Part shown: piece after piece, positions 35,036 through 46,298 of the stretch
Position numbering within the stretch: position 1 is the stretch's first letter
Layout: each line of letters opens with the position of its first letter
Source: Adiantum capillus-veneris
Lineage: Eukaryota > Streptophyta > Polypodiopsida > Polypodiales > Pteridaceae
Length of the DNA: 60,000 nucleotides
Direction of reading: 5' to 3'
Assembly: GCA_014529385.2 (NCBI GenBank)
Contig: CM043944.1
Span: 85,093,884-85,153,883 of the forward strand
Position numbers and translations under genes: made by a program
Notes under the pieces: model-generated
What the model was told of the DNA's origin: nothing
Database searches by the model: none
The model's input: the letters and a program-made list of their open reading frames with translations, nothing else

Positions 35036-36125
35036 TGAGTTGTTATTGCATGAAGTTGTTTTAATGGGGTTAGATGGGCCAACTAAGCTGGCACCGATTA
35101 CGGTTTACACAACCTATTAGCTACTGCTGTATACAAGCCAATTGTAAGGGATTTTTTTTTTTTGATCTTAGGTCGTATTAGGATGTACTATTTGCTAGCA
35201 TGGATAATTTGAATACTGGGAACTATTTTGGGGATGGTTCTGGGTGGTTTTGGATAGCAAGTGCCGTAGGTATTGATGACATAAGGGTTGGTATGATCGG
35301 CAAAAGCTACTCTTATTGTTCCTATTTGGGTAGATCTAGTTAAGGCTTGGCTTAGCTTGACTTTGGGAATACAATTGCCAGATACTAAAACTTGACTAAA
35401 TTGATAAATTGTTGAACAATTGCGGATCTGAGGAAGATTTTGACTTCAAAAACTACATTAAACTTACTTCTTTTGAAAATATTTAACCTTATTTAGATAA
35501 TGATAAGGAAAATTTGGAAAACCTTTTTCATACTTTACTTTACACTTCAAATTAATAGAGTGATGTACATTGCAAAAGAGTTCACCTAACACTTTGATAA
35601 TCTTGTTTTTTTGCATTATGGAAACTTACACATCACTAATATCTAAACAGCATGGCTTTCTTCTTAGGCTAGTACCAGGGTGACATGGATGACAACTAGG
35701 TCACCCCAGTTACCTGTTATGCGGTCTGAAAACTAACGAATAGTTTGTTTTCTTACTTTGGATGCAGGTAAGGGTGTCCTTTCTTTGGCTGCTATTTGAG
35801 AGGTGAAATGATGTATACTTATATTGTAACATTAACCAGGACCTTCTTTCCCTAATATGACCTGATATTGAGATGTATTTTTTTTGGATATTCAATCGAA
35901 AGGAATACATGATTTTGTACTATGGACTGTAAACATTGGTCTTTGTAGTTTGTCTCATGTGTTATGTATATTGTAAATAGATTAAGCTCTCTCTCCTTAA
36001 GCACATGGGTGCTTTGGGTTTCAGACCTATGGCACCAAGACCTAGTCTACAGGATTATTATCCTTAGGAGATGCGACATGAAACTAGGTTTTCTAGGGTA
36101 GGGGGTATCCCACACAACCATTATG
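35036..36125. other. probable intron of the Penelope-like element
   Basis: AT-rich, with no long frame. It continues the sequence after the GTTAG donor at 34722 up to the left edge of element A. Nothing else is visible except T-runs. Confidence 0.4.
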
Positions 36126-36129
36126 ACGT

Positions 36130-37274
36130 TGTGAGCGGGATGGAAACACACACAATGCCTCTATAATGACCCGACACACACTCTTGGGATGATACACACA
36201 CACATTATGGGGCACCACTCGGCTTACACAACCAGCCTGGCCGAGAGAGGAAACACACAGACGGAGTATGAAGAGAGACATTTCCCACTTGCCCACTCAA
36301 CACTCACACATACACACTCACACACACACTCTCAATTCATCTCAAAGGAGGAAAATTGTTGTTGTTTAGACTCAATGAAGCTCAGCCCAACACCAATGGG
36401 GCAAATAGTTTGCACAGTATTGAGGAAATACACCAGATACAACCACAAAGTTAAGCAGAGGCTTCACTCACTGGAGAAGATTACACAGAAAAAGCAGCAA
36501 AAAATCTGTGAGGAATTTGGCAAAATGGACAGCGCCATTGCGTCCGGAACTCCCAAAAACCCCACCCTACAATGTCACAGTGCTCAAGTCCAACCTCGGA
36601 TGAGCAATTTAGGGCCAAAAAATGCTCCAAAAATAGCAAAAGCACACTTGCAGATGTTCCTCCTCTCTTCTCCACGTTTTTTTCTGGTATTCTCTCTCTT
36701 TTTTCAGTTCCCACACTTAGCTTTATTAGTTGGGAACGCGTGGCCTTTTAGATGACCTCAAACGGACCCCGAACATGCCAAAAACTGACCTCGCAGTGCA
36801 TAGTTGTCACCTTTTTTGCATCATCCGCACACCTGGCACTCAGTTTTTCCAAATAATGCATCCCGAAACCACATGAAGTGGCCCCAAAAATTGATCCTCA
36901 TGATGACCTTTTTGCATAAGTATCACAAGAAAACACCCACGTCGTTTCCATACTTCTCCGCGTGCAAGTATTGACCCCGTTCGACCTCCTGACGCCACTC
37001 GATACCATCTGACGCACCTGCTTACCTTATGTCGACGGCCCGCGGATAGCTTCCTCGAGAATTTTTATGTGCTACCAACTCCTCCTTATTGTAGAAAAAA
37101 TACACTGGTACTGATAATAGTGAAAATCGATGCATTATGTACACCCTGTCCTACCTGTACACACGTGGGCTCCACGTAACCACCTGGCTATGGAAATTGG
37201 ATAATCCTTTATTCGATGCACCATGCATGTGTATGTACATATGCGCAATCCCTTGCTCAAAAAAACTCCTGACA
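36130..37274 (-). repeat. 3' LTR of element A
   Basis: 1145 bp, near-identical partner at 43404-44546 and inverted relative at 54936-56027. Open frames inside (36189-36755 and its counterpart in the other LTR) carry no domain and are shared only because LTRs are copies. Confidence 0.93.
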
Positions 37275-37292
37275 TAATTTTCCCATCCCCTA
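37275..37292 (-). promoter_or_regulatory. polypurine tract of element A
   Basis: The minus strand reads AGGGGATGGGAAAATTA just before the 3' LTR, the expected place and composition. Confidence 0.8.
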
Positions 37293-37302
37293 GCTTGCTA
37301 GA

Positions 37303-38784
37303 TCATTCATGATCAGCAGCAGCAAAGAGAGATATGAGACTCGCCGCATCACAGGTCTCCTCATCCTTCACCAACATTGCTTGCTCCACAGACAGCTCAT
37401 CTTGCTTCACCATCATTAACCTGGAATGATATAATTTAAGACACAATCCATTTACCCTTGACTTACGTATAATCCCATCCAGGTTAGCCAACTGATATGT
37501 ACCATTTGGAAAACACTCCACTACCTTGAAAGGGCCTTCCCACTTAATCTGAAACTTCTTTTGGAAGGTGTTGTCCAGCTTACTGTTGTAACGCAAAACT
37601 AAGTCATGCTTCTTGATACGCTTACTTTTGACCTTTTCATTTATCTTTGCCAAATCCTTATCCTGCATCTGCCCATAATGCTCCAATGTGCTCATCCTAT
37701 CCAACTAAACCTCCTGTAACTGTAAGAGCCTCTCTTTGAATGCATTACAAGACGGCCCAAGTAGCTTCTCTAGCATCTTTACTACATGCAACTCTACTTC
37801 CACAGGCAATAGTGCTTCCTTTCCATATACCAACTGAAATGGAGTAAACCCTGTACCTGTCTTCACCGAAGTACGGTAAGCCCATAATGCACTAGGCAAT
37901 TCCAAATCCCAATTCTTTCCTTGGTGCTCTATCACTTTCAAAAGAATCTGTACCAACTCACCATTGAATCTTTCATTTAAGCCATTACACTGTGGGTAAT
38001 AAGGAGTGGTATGCTAGTGCCTAATCTTCATCTTTGCGCATAAGAAGTCTAGCAGTTTAGCTCTAAATCCTGGCCCCTTATCTGAAAGTAGCTCTAATGG
38101 CACCCCAAACTTGCAACATATTTCATCATACACAAATTTTGCCACATCCTTTGCAGTGATCTGTTTTACTGCTATAGCCTCTTCCCATCTAGAAAGATAG
38201 TCCAGTGCCGTTAAAATATAGCTTTTGCCCCTGCTTGTGATAGGTAACGGGCCTATTGCATCAATCCCCCACTTTTCAAACACATCAAACGCCATAATGG
38301 TTTTTCGTAGCTCTGGATTCAACACTCTCTTCCCAAATGCTTGACACCTATTGCAAGACCTACACCAATGGTGAACATCCTTGTGCAAACTAGGCCATAC
38401 ATACCCCTCTTGCAAAATCTTATGCAAGGTGATCTTTAGAGCAAAATGGCCACCACATGCGCCTTCATGATTCTCTTTCAACACTCTGTAAAGCTCCTCC
38501 CGCAAACGTACACGTCTCAACACGAGATCAGCCCCTTTCATGTATAAGACATCACCAATAAATTTGTACCTGTATGCTCTACGCACAAAGCCATACTTCT
38601 TAGACTTCTGAATCTCGTTTGTAATGATTCCTGTTAGCAAAAACTCCTCTTCTTGAGCCAAACTTTCCCAGCCATGATAAAGAGGTAAAGTGGTCCTCAA
38701 CACAAATAGCTCCCCAATCATGCCTTGAGCTGCTTCATGTGCCTCTCCATTTAGAGCACGTTCAATGTGTCTGATGCTCCATGC
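37303..38784 (-). pseudogene. integrase of element A
   Basis: Integrase joins element DNA into the chromosome. The N-terminal zinc-binding HHCC region is visible (HEGACGGH, then CRSCNRC). The DDE core follows: D in WGIDAIGPLP, D in LLSDKGPGF, and E in NGLNERFNG. The C-terminal part KFQIKWEGPFKVVECFPNG and a tail (37704-37303) complete it. In-frame stops sit after MKIRH (about 38013) and after LQLQEV (about 37704). The residues themselves are intact; the frame is not. Confidence 0.9.
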
Positions 38785-39120
38785 TTAGAAATTTTTTAAT
38801 AGGCCTTTAATTCTGAAGCACATTTCCTTCAATGAGGTGTTCTTGCTCTTCCACACACCCAGCACTTGCTTCACCACTAACAAGGCATCACCTTTTATGC
38901 TCAACCTTCGAACCCCAAGCTTCAAACAAATGTGTAATCCGGATTCCAGAGTAGCATATTCAGCCTCATTGTTACTATGAGCATCCAATTTGAACCCTCT
39001 CTTGCATACTAGCATCCCCTCTGGATCATAAAGTGCTATACCCCCTAAAGCCGCATCATGGCTCTTTCTGTATGAACCATCAAAGAACAACACATGTGCA
39101 TTGCTGATCTGTGGCACTTA
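38785..39120 (-). pseudogene. second (archaeal-type) RNase H of element A
   Basis: A 110-codon frame carries LFFDGSYRKSH, GGIALYDPEG, NNEAEYATLESGL and IKGDALLVVKQV. The acidic triad D, E, D of RNase H is present. It lies between the standard RT-RNase H and integrase, where Tat-lineage plant elements carry an additional RNase H. A stop separates it from the upstream linker at about 39120 and another (after LLKNF) from integrase. Confidence 0.85.
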
Positions 39121-40480
39121 TTCAACTACCTTTCTCACCACCTCTTCCTTAACAATAAGGGGATTCTCCTTGTAGGTCAACAAATCAGCTAGGGTAGCCC
39201 TTTTACTATTTTCCACAAGAAAAGAGAACTCAAATTCTTGCAGCTCAATTACCCATTTCTTGACCACATTTGACATGTTAGTGCCATTAATTAACTATGG
39301 CAAAAAGGCATAACTTGTCAAGAAAAAAAAAGGTCGTGGTAGCAAGTAATGACGAAATCGTCGACAAGCAAATATTACACTGGCGATCACTAGCTCTACT
39401 TCCGAGAATTTTCTCTCTTCTACCAGCTTCACACGGCTTGCACAATACAATGGCCTCATATAATGTCTGCCCTTCCCCTTTTGCAATAGCATGGCTCCAA
39501 TGGCATCCTCCCCTACTGATGGATTTACATAAAACACTTGCTCCCAATCAGGAGCCTGCATGGCTGAAAACCCCCCTAACACCTCTTTCACCTCTTGAAA
39601 CACTTCTTCACAGTTGTCATCCCATTGCAATGGATCATGCTTTGCCACTTGTTGTAATGGATAAAGAATCTGAGAAGAAAATGGAATAAACCTTGCCATG
39701 TACTTCACTTTGTGTATAAAGGTTGCCAATTGCTTCGTACTCGTAGGTGATGGAAGAAGAATAATAGACTTAACCTTGTCTGGATCAGCCTCAATGCCAT
39801 TTTCTGACACCATGTGGGCCAATAACTTCACCCTTGGCTGTGCTAGATGAAATTTATTTGGATTTATTTGTCATCCACATTCATCATATCGAGCCAATAC
39901 CATCTGCAGCTTCTCATGGTGTTCAACCCTATTGCTATAAAACAGAAGTCATCCATAAAAGCTTTAACACAACTACCAATGAATGGTTCCAACACCCAAT
40001 TTTCTCTCTCTTGATAGAAGGAAGGTCCATTTGACAACCCAAATGGCAATACAGTGTAGCAATAGCAGCCCCACGGCGTAATAAAAGTGGTCTTTGTGCG
40101 GTCTTTAAGAGCAATCTTCAATTGAAAATAGCCTGAAAAACCATCACACACACTGTACCTTTCATAACCTGCCACTGAATCCAAGATCTGATCAATGAAT
40201 GGAAGAGGATATGGGTTCTTCTTAGTGGCTGCGTTTAGGGGTTTAAAATCTACACAAATTCTCCACTTCCCATCCTTCTTTGGACTGACTACAACTGGAC
40301 TCACCCATTCTGTGGTCTCCACAGGGACTATGAACCCTGCCTTCAATAGCTTGTTCACCTCTTCTCGCCAGGCTTCCATTTTCTCTTGACCCATCCTTCT
40401 TAGCCTTTGCCGCACTGGCTAAGCGCCTTCTTTCAGCTCTATATGCATCTCTTCGCCCTTGAACCCTCTGATCTCTTCAT
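39121..40480 (-). pseudogene. reverse transcriptase and RNase H of element A
   Basis: RT copies element RNA to DNA. The frame 40415-39864 shows EWVSPVVVSPKKDGKWRICV, then GYFQLKIALKDRTKTTF, LPFGLSNGPSF and the active site AFMDDF (FMDD in place of YIDD). After a frameshift near 39950, 39831-39295 continues LLAHMVSENGIEADP, KYMARFIPF and the RNase H part ending RRFRHYLLPRPFFFLT. A stop within GAxPVRQRL lies upstream at about 40418. Element B carries the same region intact, with AFMDDFCVYS. Confidence 0.9.
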
Positions 40481-40573
40481 ATGAAGTAATGAACAAATCA
40501 GGAAACCTAGCTAGCATGTGCAAATATATATCCTTCTCCATAGCTGAGAGGTCTCCACCGATCATTTGTGTCA

Positions 40574-41643
40574 TCAATTCCTGCTTCTTTGACAACTCAC
40601 TTTGTCCATCAAAAGAAATGCAACATCAGCACCCTCATCACTGCTGGTAGTGCTATCACTGTCCTCATCTGTCACCGTGGAAGAGTCTTCATCACTAGAC
40701 TCATCCTCATCTTCATAAAGCTCCTGGATTTCTTTGTCCATCAAAAGAAATGCAACATCAGCATCTTCATCACTGCTCGTAGTGCTATTACTGTCCTCAT
40801 CTGTCACCGTGCAAGAGTCTTCATCACTAGACTCATCCTCATCTTCATAAAGCTCCTCTAATCGTTTCCTTGTGTCCATATTATAAAGCTTCTTGGTACC
40901 TGTCTTTCCATAGAGGCTAATCGTACCATGTCGCCAATCTTGAAGAGCTCCCATTGCACGTAACCATGGTCTGCCCAGGATAATAGGATATGTTCCCAAC
41001 CCTGCTGGCATCACATGAAAATCAACCACTGCCTTTGCATCATATGCCTCCACTTCTAAGCTCTTTACAACACCCAAGCATTTTACTTTTTGATGGTTTG
41101 CCAATCTAATCCGGAAACCTGACACCCCAGCCACTGTGAGACCCATCTTCTCAACGCATGAGTGTGTTATGACGCATATTTGGGCTCCGCCATCCACATA
41201 ACCTTGTCCCAAATTTTTCCTTTTATGCCACACATCTACTATTGGACAAATGTTTTGTAGCTCATCCATTGCCAACACCTTTACTAACCTCTCTCTGGCT
41301 CTTTCTCCATTGGGTTAACCATCCTCTTCCACTGCCTCTTTAGCTTAGGCACCATCTCTATAAGCTGCCCAAAAGTAACATCTGTCTTCCTGCTGGTCAG
41401 ATCCTCCTTCAAGTCATAGCTTAATTGCCCATCCCCTAGTGGAAAATCTGAAACGTGAAACTTTCGACGAGCTCTCCTTTTCGTCGTGGCCTTGACATCC
41501 TCGCCTTCATGGCTCTTTCCTTTCTTCTTACTAGGACCTGGGGCACTTCTTCCTTCCTTATCCTCTGTGGTCCTCTTCCCAATAGGCATCACTAATGTAT
41601 CCTCTAGCTTTGATGCCTTCTCCAAGGTGACTACACTTAGCAC
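40574..41643 (-). pseudogene. protease and acidic linker of element A
   Basis: Frame 41643-41284 (basic, Lys-rich) leads into 41278-40574: MDELQNICPIVDVWHKRK, YVDGGAQICVITHSCV and PIILGRPWLRA. The catalytic site is DGGA rather than DSGA or DTGA, as in E and B. The linker then has a ~120-bp tandem duplication: LYEDEDESSDEDS to AFLLMDK appears twice, where B has it once. After the second copy a deletion relative to B shifts the frame and ends it at SCQRSRN. Confidence 0.85.
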
Positions 41644-41673
41644 TTTCTTCTTTCCCTTTTCCTCTTGGGTTAA

Positions 41674-42687
41674 TCAACTGGTTCCTTCATCTCCCTTAAT
41701 TTCGATGCCATAATCATTTGACCTAGTTAACACCTGTCTTGGAAATGGATACATGTCTCCCCCCATCCTTGGTGGCTTATCACATTGCGGGCTGATGTGA
41801 CCCAACTCTCCAAAATTGTAACATGTGGGCGTCTGCCTCCAGAACCTACCATTGCTTTGTCCAACACCATTCCTAGGTCTTTCTTCACCTCCTGGCTGAT
41901 TTGCATACCTCCCTCGACCTCGATTATTTCCCACTTGACCTAGCATGTTTAGGCTGAGATTCTTCATCAAATCTACCACTTGCCTCATGTCTTGCCTTAG
42001 CCCATCATCTTGCACCGATGTAGTGACCACTGCTGGCATAACCTGAGTAGTAACAGGAACCACTGGTTCATGATGAACCCCTGACATGCGACCTTGTAAA
42101 GACTCTAGAGGCTGAAATTCAGACCTCATGGGCAAAGACTCCACCCCTAACTGGCTCATTTTCCTCAACTTCCACTCTTTGTTCCTTGCTACCTCTAGTG
42201 CATCTTCATATGTCCTAGGCTTCTTTAGCTCCACTCTCCAACGTATATTTTCCCAAAGACCAGCCAAGAATCTGTCCTTCTTCATCATGTCAAGTGGGGG
42301 TACTTGTGGTGTTAAGGCCTTGCACATCCGCTCCCATGCCAATGAGAACTTAAGTATGTACGCATCTACTGGCTCACCTTCCTTTTGCACTAAAGCCTGT
42401 ACTTCTTGCCACACTTTCTCAGGATCTTCTATCTTCACAAACTCCACTTCCAACCCATGCCATAGATTTTCCCAACTCAATCTTACAGGTGGATCAGCCA
42501 CATGCAACTCCTCTTCAAATGCTTTAGACCAAACTCGTGCATCACTCTTCAAACAAATTTGGAGAAGACGTAACATTTGCGCAGGGTCATGAATCTGGTT
42601 GCTAATGCAGGCAACCTCCATCTTTTCCAAAAAGTCTTCCACATCTTCATCACTTCTTCCATGAAACTCCGGATAAGAGAAAGCCAT
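41674..42687 (-). pseudogene. gag of element A
   Basis: The frame is open from 42771; I take the ATG at 42687 (GCCATGGC context) as start: MAFSYPEFHGRSDEDVED. The retrotransposon gag domain runs through VWSKAFEEELHV, EPVDAYILKFSLAWERM and KKPRTYEDALEVARNKEWK. The zinc knuckle reads CYNFGELGHISPQC, with its second cysteine changed to Phe (B keeps CYNCGELGH). It then reads through the G6 run in frame into the pre-protease segment before a TGA at about 41674. Gag without a proper knuckle would package RNA poorly. Confidence 0.88.
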
Positions 42688-43266
42688 GGCTACCCAAATT
42701 ATGATGCTTTGAGAACCCTTTTGAACACACGTGCAAGAACCCAAAACTTCTGACTGACTCAATTCCCACAAACTTCAATGGACCTCAACTTTAGATAAGG
42801 ACAAACACATGCACATCAAATGAGTTTTCATAGTTAATCATCGGAATTACAACAGGCAAAGGACATTCTAGGATCTATTTTAATCTTCTCGGCCCGAACA
42901 TAAAGACTATGCACTGCTGGAAAAAAATCTTCCTGGACACATGAACATTTATCTGGATTCTCTGAGTTAAATGAAAAGGAGTGAATTGAGGGCCATTTTG
43001 ATCATCCATTAAAGCCAACCATGAAGCTCCCAAGAAGGCTCAAAAGACCAAGAAACCAGCCATCATAACTTCGAAAAATTTTGACAGAGTTTCCCAAGAA
43101 GTAGAGCAGTAGGAACCCAAAATATAGATTGTATATATATGCATAAACTGTCAACAATAGAACCCGAGCATCAAATAGGACTCACTAGTACATAGCCTAT
43201 GGCGAGGTCACAAAAAGGGTGCTCCAGCTACCTATAATTGTGTGAATCACCTGTACCTGTACTTGT

Positions 43267-43361
43267 CCCTGTAACCTATAACCTGTAATCTGTAGCCTGT
43301 AGCCTGTAGCCTATAATCCCGAATCTCGAATCTCGAATCTCGAAGCTCGAAGCTCGAAGCA
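43267..43361 (-). repeat. two heptamer arrays in the leader of element A
   Basis: On the minus strand, TTCGAGC/TTCGAGA units are followed by AGGCTAC and AGGTTAC-type 7-mers, just downstream of the PBS. The same two arrays occur in B (56072-56142) with different copy numbers. Confidence 0.8.
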
Positions 43362-43380
43362 GAAGGTACTCGAAGAAGAT

Positions 43381-43403
43381 CCTCCGTGGGGACGCCAAAA
43401 GAA
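43381..43403 (-). promoter_or_regulatory. primer-binding site region of element A
   Basis: The minus strand reads TTCTTTTGGCGTCCCCACGG directly after the 5' LTR. TGGCG begins six bases in, as expected for pairing with a tRNA 3' CCA end. I could not assign the tRNA. Confidence 0.6.
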
Positions 43404-44546
43404 TGTGAGCGGGATGGAAACACACACAACGTCTCTATAATGACCCGACACACACTCTTGGGATGATACACACACACATTATGGGGCACCACTCGGCTTA
43501 CACAACCAGCCTAGCCGAGACAGGAAACACACAGACGGAGTGAGAAGAGAGAGATTTCCCACTTGCCCACTCAACACTCACACATACACACTCACACACA
43601 CACTCTCAATTCATCTCAAAGGAGGCAAATTGCTTTTTTTTAGACTCAATGAAGCTCAGCCCAACACCAATGGGGCAAATAGTTTGCACAGTATTGAGGA
43701 AATACACCAGATACAACCACAAAGTTAAGCAGAGGCTTCACTCACCGGAGAAGATTACACAAAAAAAACAGCAGAAAATCTGTGAGGAATTTGGCAAAAT
43801 GGACAGCGCCATTGCGTTCGGAACTCCCAAAAACCCCACCCTACAATGTCACAGTGCTCAAATCCGACCTCGGATGAGCAGTTTAGGGCCAAAAAATGCT
43901 CCAAAAACAACAAAAACACACTTGCGGTTGTTCCTCCTCTCTTCTCCATGTTTTTTTCTGGTCTTCTCTCTCTTTTTTCAGTTCCCACACTTAGCTTTAT
44001 TGGTTGGGCACCCGGCCTTTTAGATGACCTCAAACGGACCCCGAACATGCCAAAAACTGACCTCGCAGTGCATAGTTGTCACCTTTTTTGCATCATCCGC
44101 ACACCTGACACTCAGTTTTTCCAAATAATGCATCCCGCAACCACGTGAAGTGGCCCCAAAAGGTGGTCCTCATGATGACCTTTTTGCATAAGTATCACAA
44201 GAAAACTCCCACGTCGTGTCCATACTTCTCCGCGTGCAAGTATTGATCCCGTTCGACCTCCTGACGCCACTAGATGCCATCTGACGCACCTGATTACCTC
44301 ATGTCATCGGCCCGTGGATAGCTTCCTCGAGAATTTTTACACGCTACCAACTCCTCCTTATTGTAGAAAAAACACATTGGTACTGATAATAGTGAAAATC
44401 GATGCACTATGTACACCCTGTCCTACCTGTACACACGTGGGCCCCACGTAACCACCTGGCTATGGAAATTGGGTAATCCTTTATTGGATGCACCATGCAT
44501 GTGTATGTACATATGCGCAATCCCTTGCTCAAAAAAACTCCTGACA
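43404..44546 (-). repeat. 5' LTR of element A
   Basis: 1143 bp; partner of 36130-37274 with scattered substitutions and short indels. The minus strand starts TGTCAGGAGTTTTTTTGAGC. Confidence 0.93.
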
Positions 44547-44630
44547 ACGTATGTCTTGGTTGGTTTTAGGATGGAATACCTACCAGCTCCTCTATTTAGA
44601 TCTTACTCATTTTGATGTTTTTTACTTCAG

Positions 44631-45985
44631 ATTATCCCTGTCTCTGCTACTCTTGACCTTTCCCCTCTTCCATTCCCCCCGGCATCCCTGCTTGAGATTA
44701 AACTTATCCAGGACCCTTTGGCGGTTTCTCTATTAAACCAATTCTCAAAGGTTACAGAAACCCATGACTTTATCATGAATCTGTTAACCTTTAATGACTG
44801 GGTTCTTATCCTCGCCAATCTGGTGGCTGAGACGAAAGAAGGAATACTTCACCTTCAAAGTTGGCCTCTAACCTTGCTGCAATTGAAATGAGTCATAAAT
44901 CCGATCTTCTTCAGTTCTCGGCTAAAGGAGCCGACTTGTCTAGCTTTATCAGGAAACTTTGTGGCCTTGCTTCTTTTTTTTCCACCACTAAATCTTTTGA
45001 TCCTGCTAAGGCTCCAAAAGGCCTCTTTTGTAGGGATGATGCTGCTATTGAAGCAGTAAAAAGCTTTTAGCAAGGACTCAGCTCATCTAGTGAAACTTCT
45101 TTACTAGACATGGTTTTAAAAGTCTCGAAGTGTTTTCCCTTCTTACCTCCGAGACAGATTGCTATCGAGGGAATAGAGCTTGACCATCAGCTTTGGGAGC
45201 TTCAAAACAAAGCTTTTGTGACACCCATCTTGATCGAGACTTGGTTTTTTCCTGCAGCCCTAACTGCCTCCACTAGTGAAGATTGTTGGACCCTCAAGGG
45301 AGTTCAGTTCTTGGATAAAGATGATGTCATCAAAGCACCCTTTAGTATGCATTTCTTAGATTGAAGAAAATGCCCTATCTTATCTGGCATTTATGTCAAA
45401 ACCAAGGGAACAATGAACTTTTCTAAACAAAGCAATGAATTCTATTCTGAATCAATCTGGAACATCTACCGCCCCTACATCAAATGTGCTTGAAAAGATT
45501 TGGATGCAAAAGCTGATTGTGAGAGTAACATCCTTTGGTTTGATTATGCAATTTGGTTCCTCCTCAACCATCTAGAGGACCTCTTCCCATCACACACAGA
45601 GGATCATTTTATCCCTATTATTTGTTCTTGGCTTGGGGATCAGGCTAAGGAAGCTATGCGAGCCCAGATCGCTTACCTTCACTTCAGGAACTTCATGTAC
45701 GAGGCTCTAAAAGAGCTAAAGTTAGACGCACCTGGTCATCTGCTCTCTAATTTAAGTGCTTCTAAAGGCATCAAACATATCCTATCCCTTCTCAAACCTT
45801 CACTAGATGCAGAGGAGTCCCCTAACCTCAAAAGGCCTTTGTTAACGAGTTCTGCTTCACACTCGATCACATCTTTTTTATCCCCTTCTTGTACACCAAG
45901 GTCCTCTGAAGGACGTAATAAATCTAGAAGCTATGTCAAAGGCAGGGGGAAGAATCTCCCTATCAAGAAAATATTTACCTCTTAA
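44631..45985 (+). pseudogene. N-terminal part of Penelope-like element protein
   Basis: From the acceptor at 44630 the frame reads IIPVSATLDLSPLPFP and ETHDFIMNLLTFNDW. A frameshift near 44855 continues as SNLAAIEMSHKSDLLQF to a stop at 45068. Further frames are 45110-45364 and 45500-45985. The latter has a helical body (DYAIWFLLNHLEDLFPSHTE) and a Ser/Lys/Arg-rich end (SEGRNKSRSYVKGRGK) that could bind nucleic acid. I recognise no domain. The pieces follow one another with single stops and shifts, consistent with one long protein upstream of the RT. Confidence 0.5.
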
Positions 45986-46298
45986 TTGTATTGATCTTTC
46001 AGATCAATCGGACTGCTTCTGGAAAGTTGTTTTTATGCAAGGAAGAGAATGAAAAGAAGTGAATTGTTCATTTCCATTTTGCGAATCGTATTCTAGACTT
46101 GTTTACTCCAAAATTTTGATACGGTATGCTTTTTTACATGTGTTTAACAACACTGACAAGGTGGATGAACTAACCGTTGGTTGGACCTTTGATCCTCCCT
46201 TGAAAAAAATTACATATTCCACTGAATTTCTCACTTGAGGCAAACAACCATCTTGTATATGCTCTAGCTTTGGAAACTTTTGTTCTGACTTCCAGGAT

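Larger units (their letters stand above)
36130..44546 (-). mobile_element. Ty3/gypsy Tat-type element 'A', 8.4 kb
   Basis: LTRs at 36130-37274 and 43404-44546 end TGTCAGG..CTCACA (minus). ACGT on both outer sides (36126-36129, 44547-44550) is a likely target duplication. Minus-strand order is gag, protease, RT, RNase H, a second RNase H, integrase. This order, the FMDD form of the RT active site and the extra RNase H are typical of the plant Tat lineage. Every domain has stops or shifts, so it is a dead autonomous-type copy. Element B is its close relative. Confidence 0.93.

Noticed and set aside
36189-36755. 188-codon frame in the LTR of element A
   Set aside because: Its counterpart in the other LTR exists only because LTRs are copies; no domain, and the B LTR does not keep it open.
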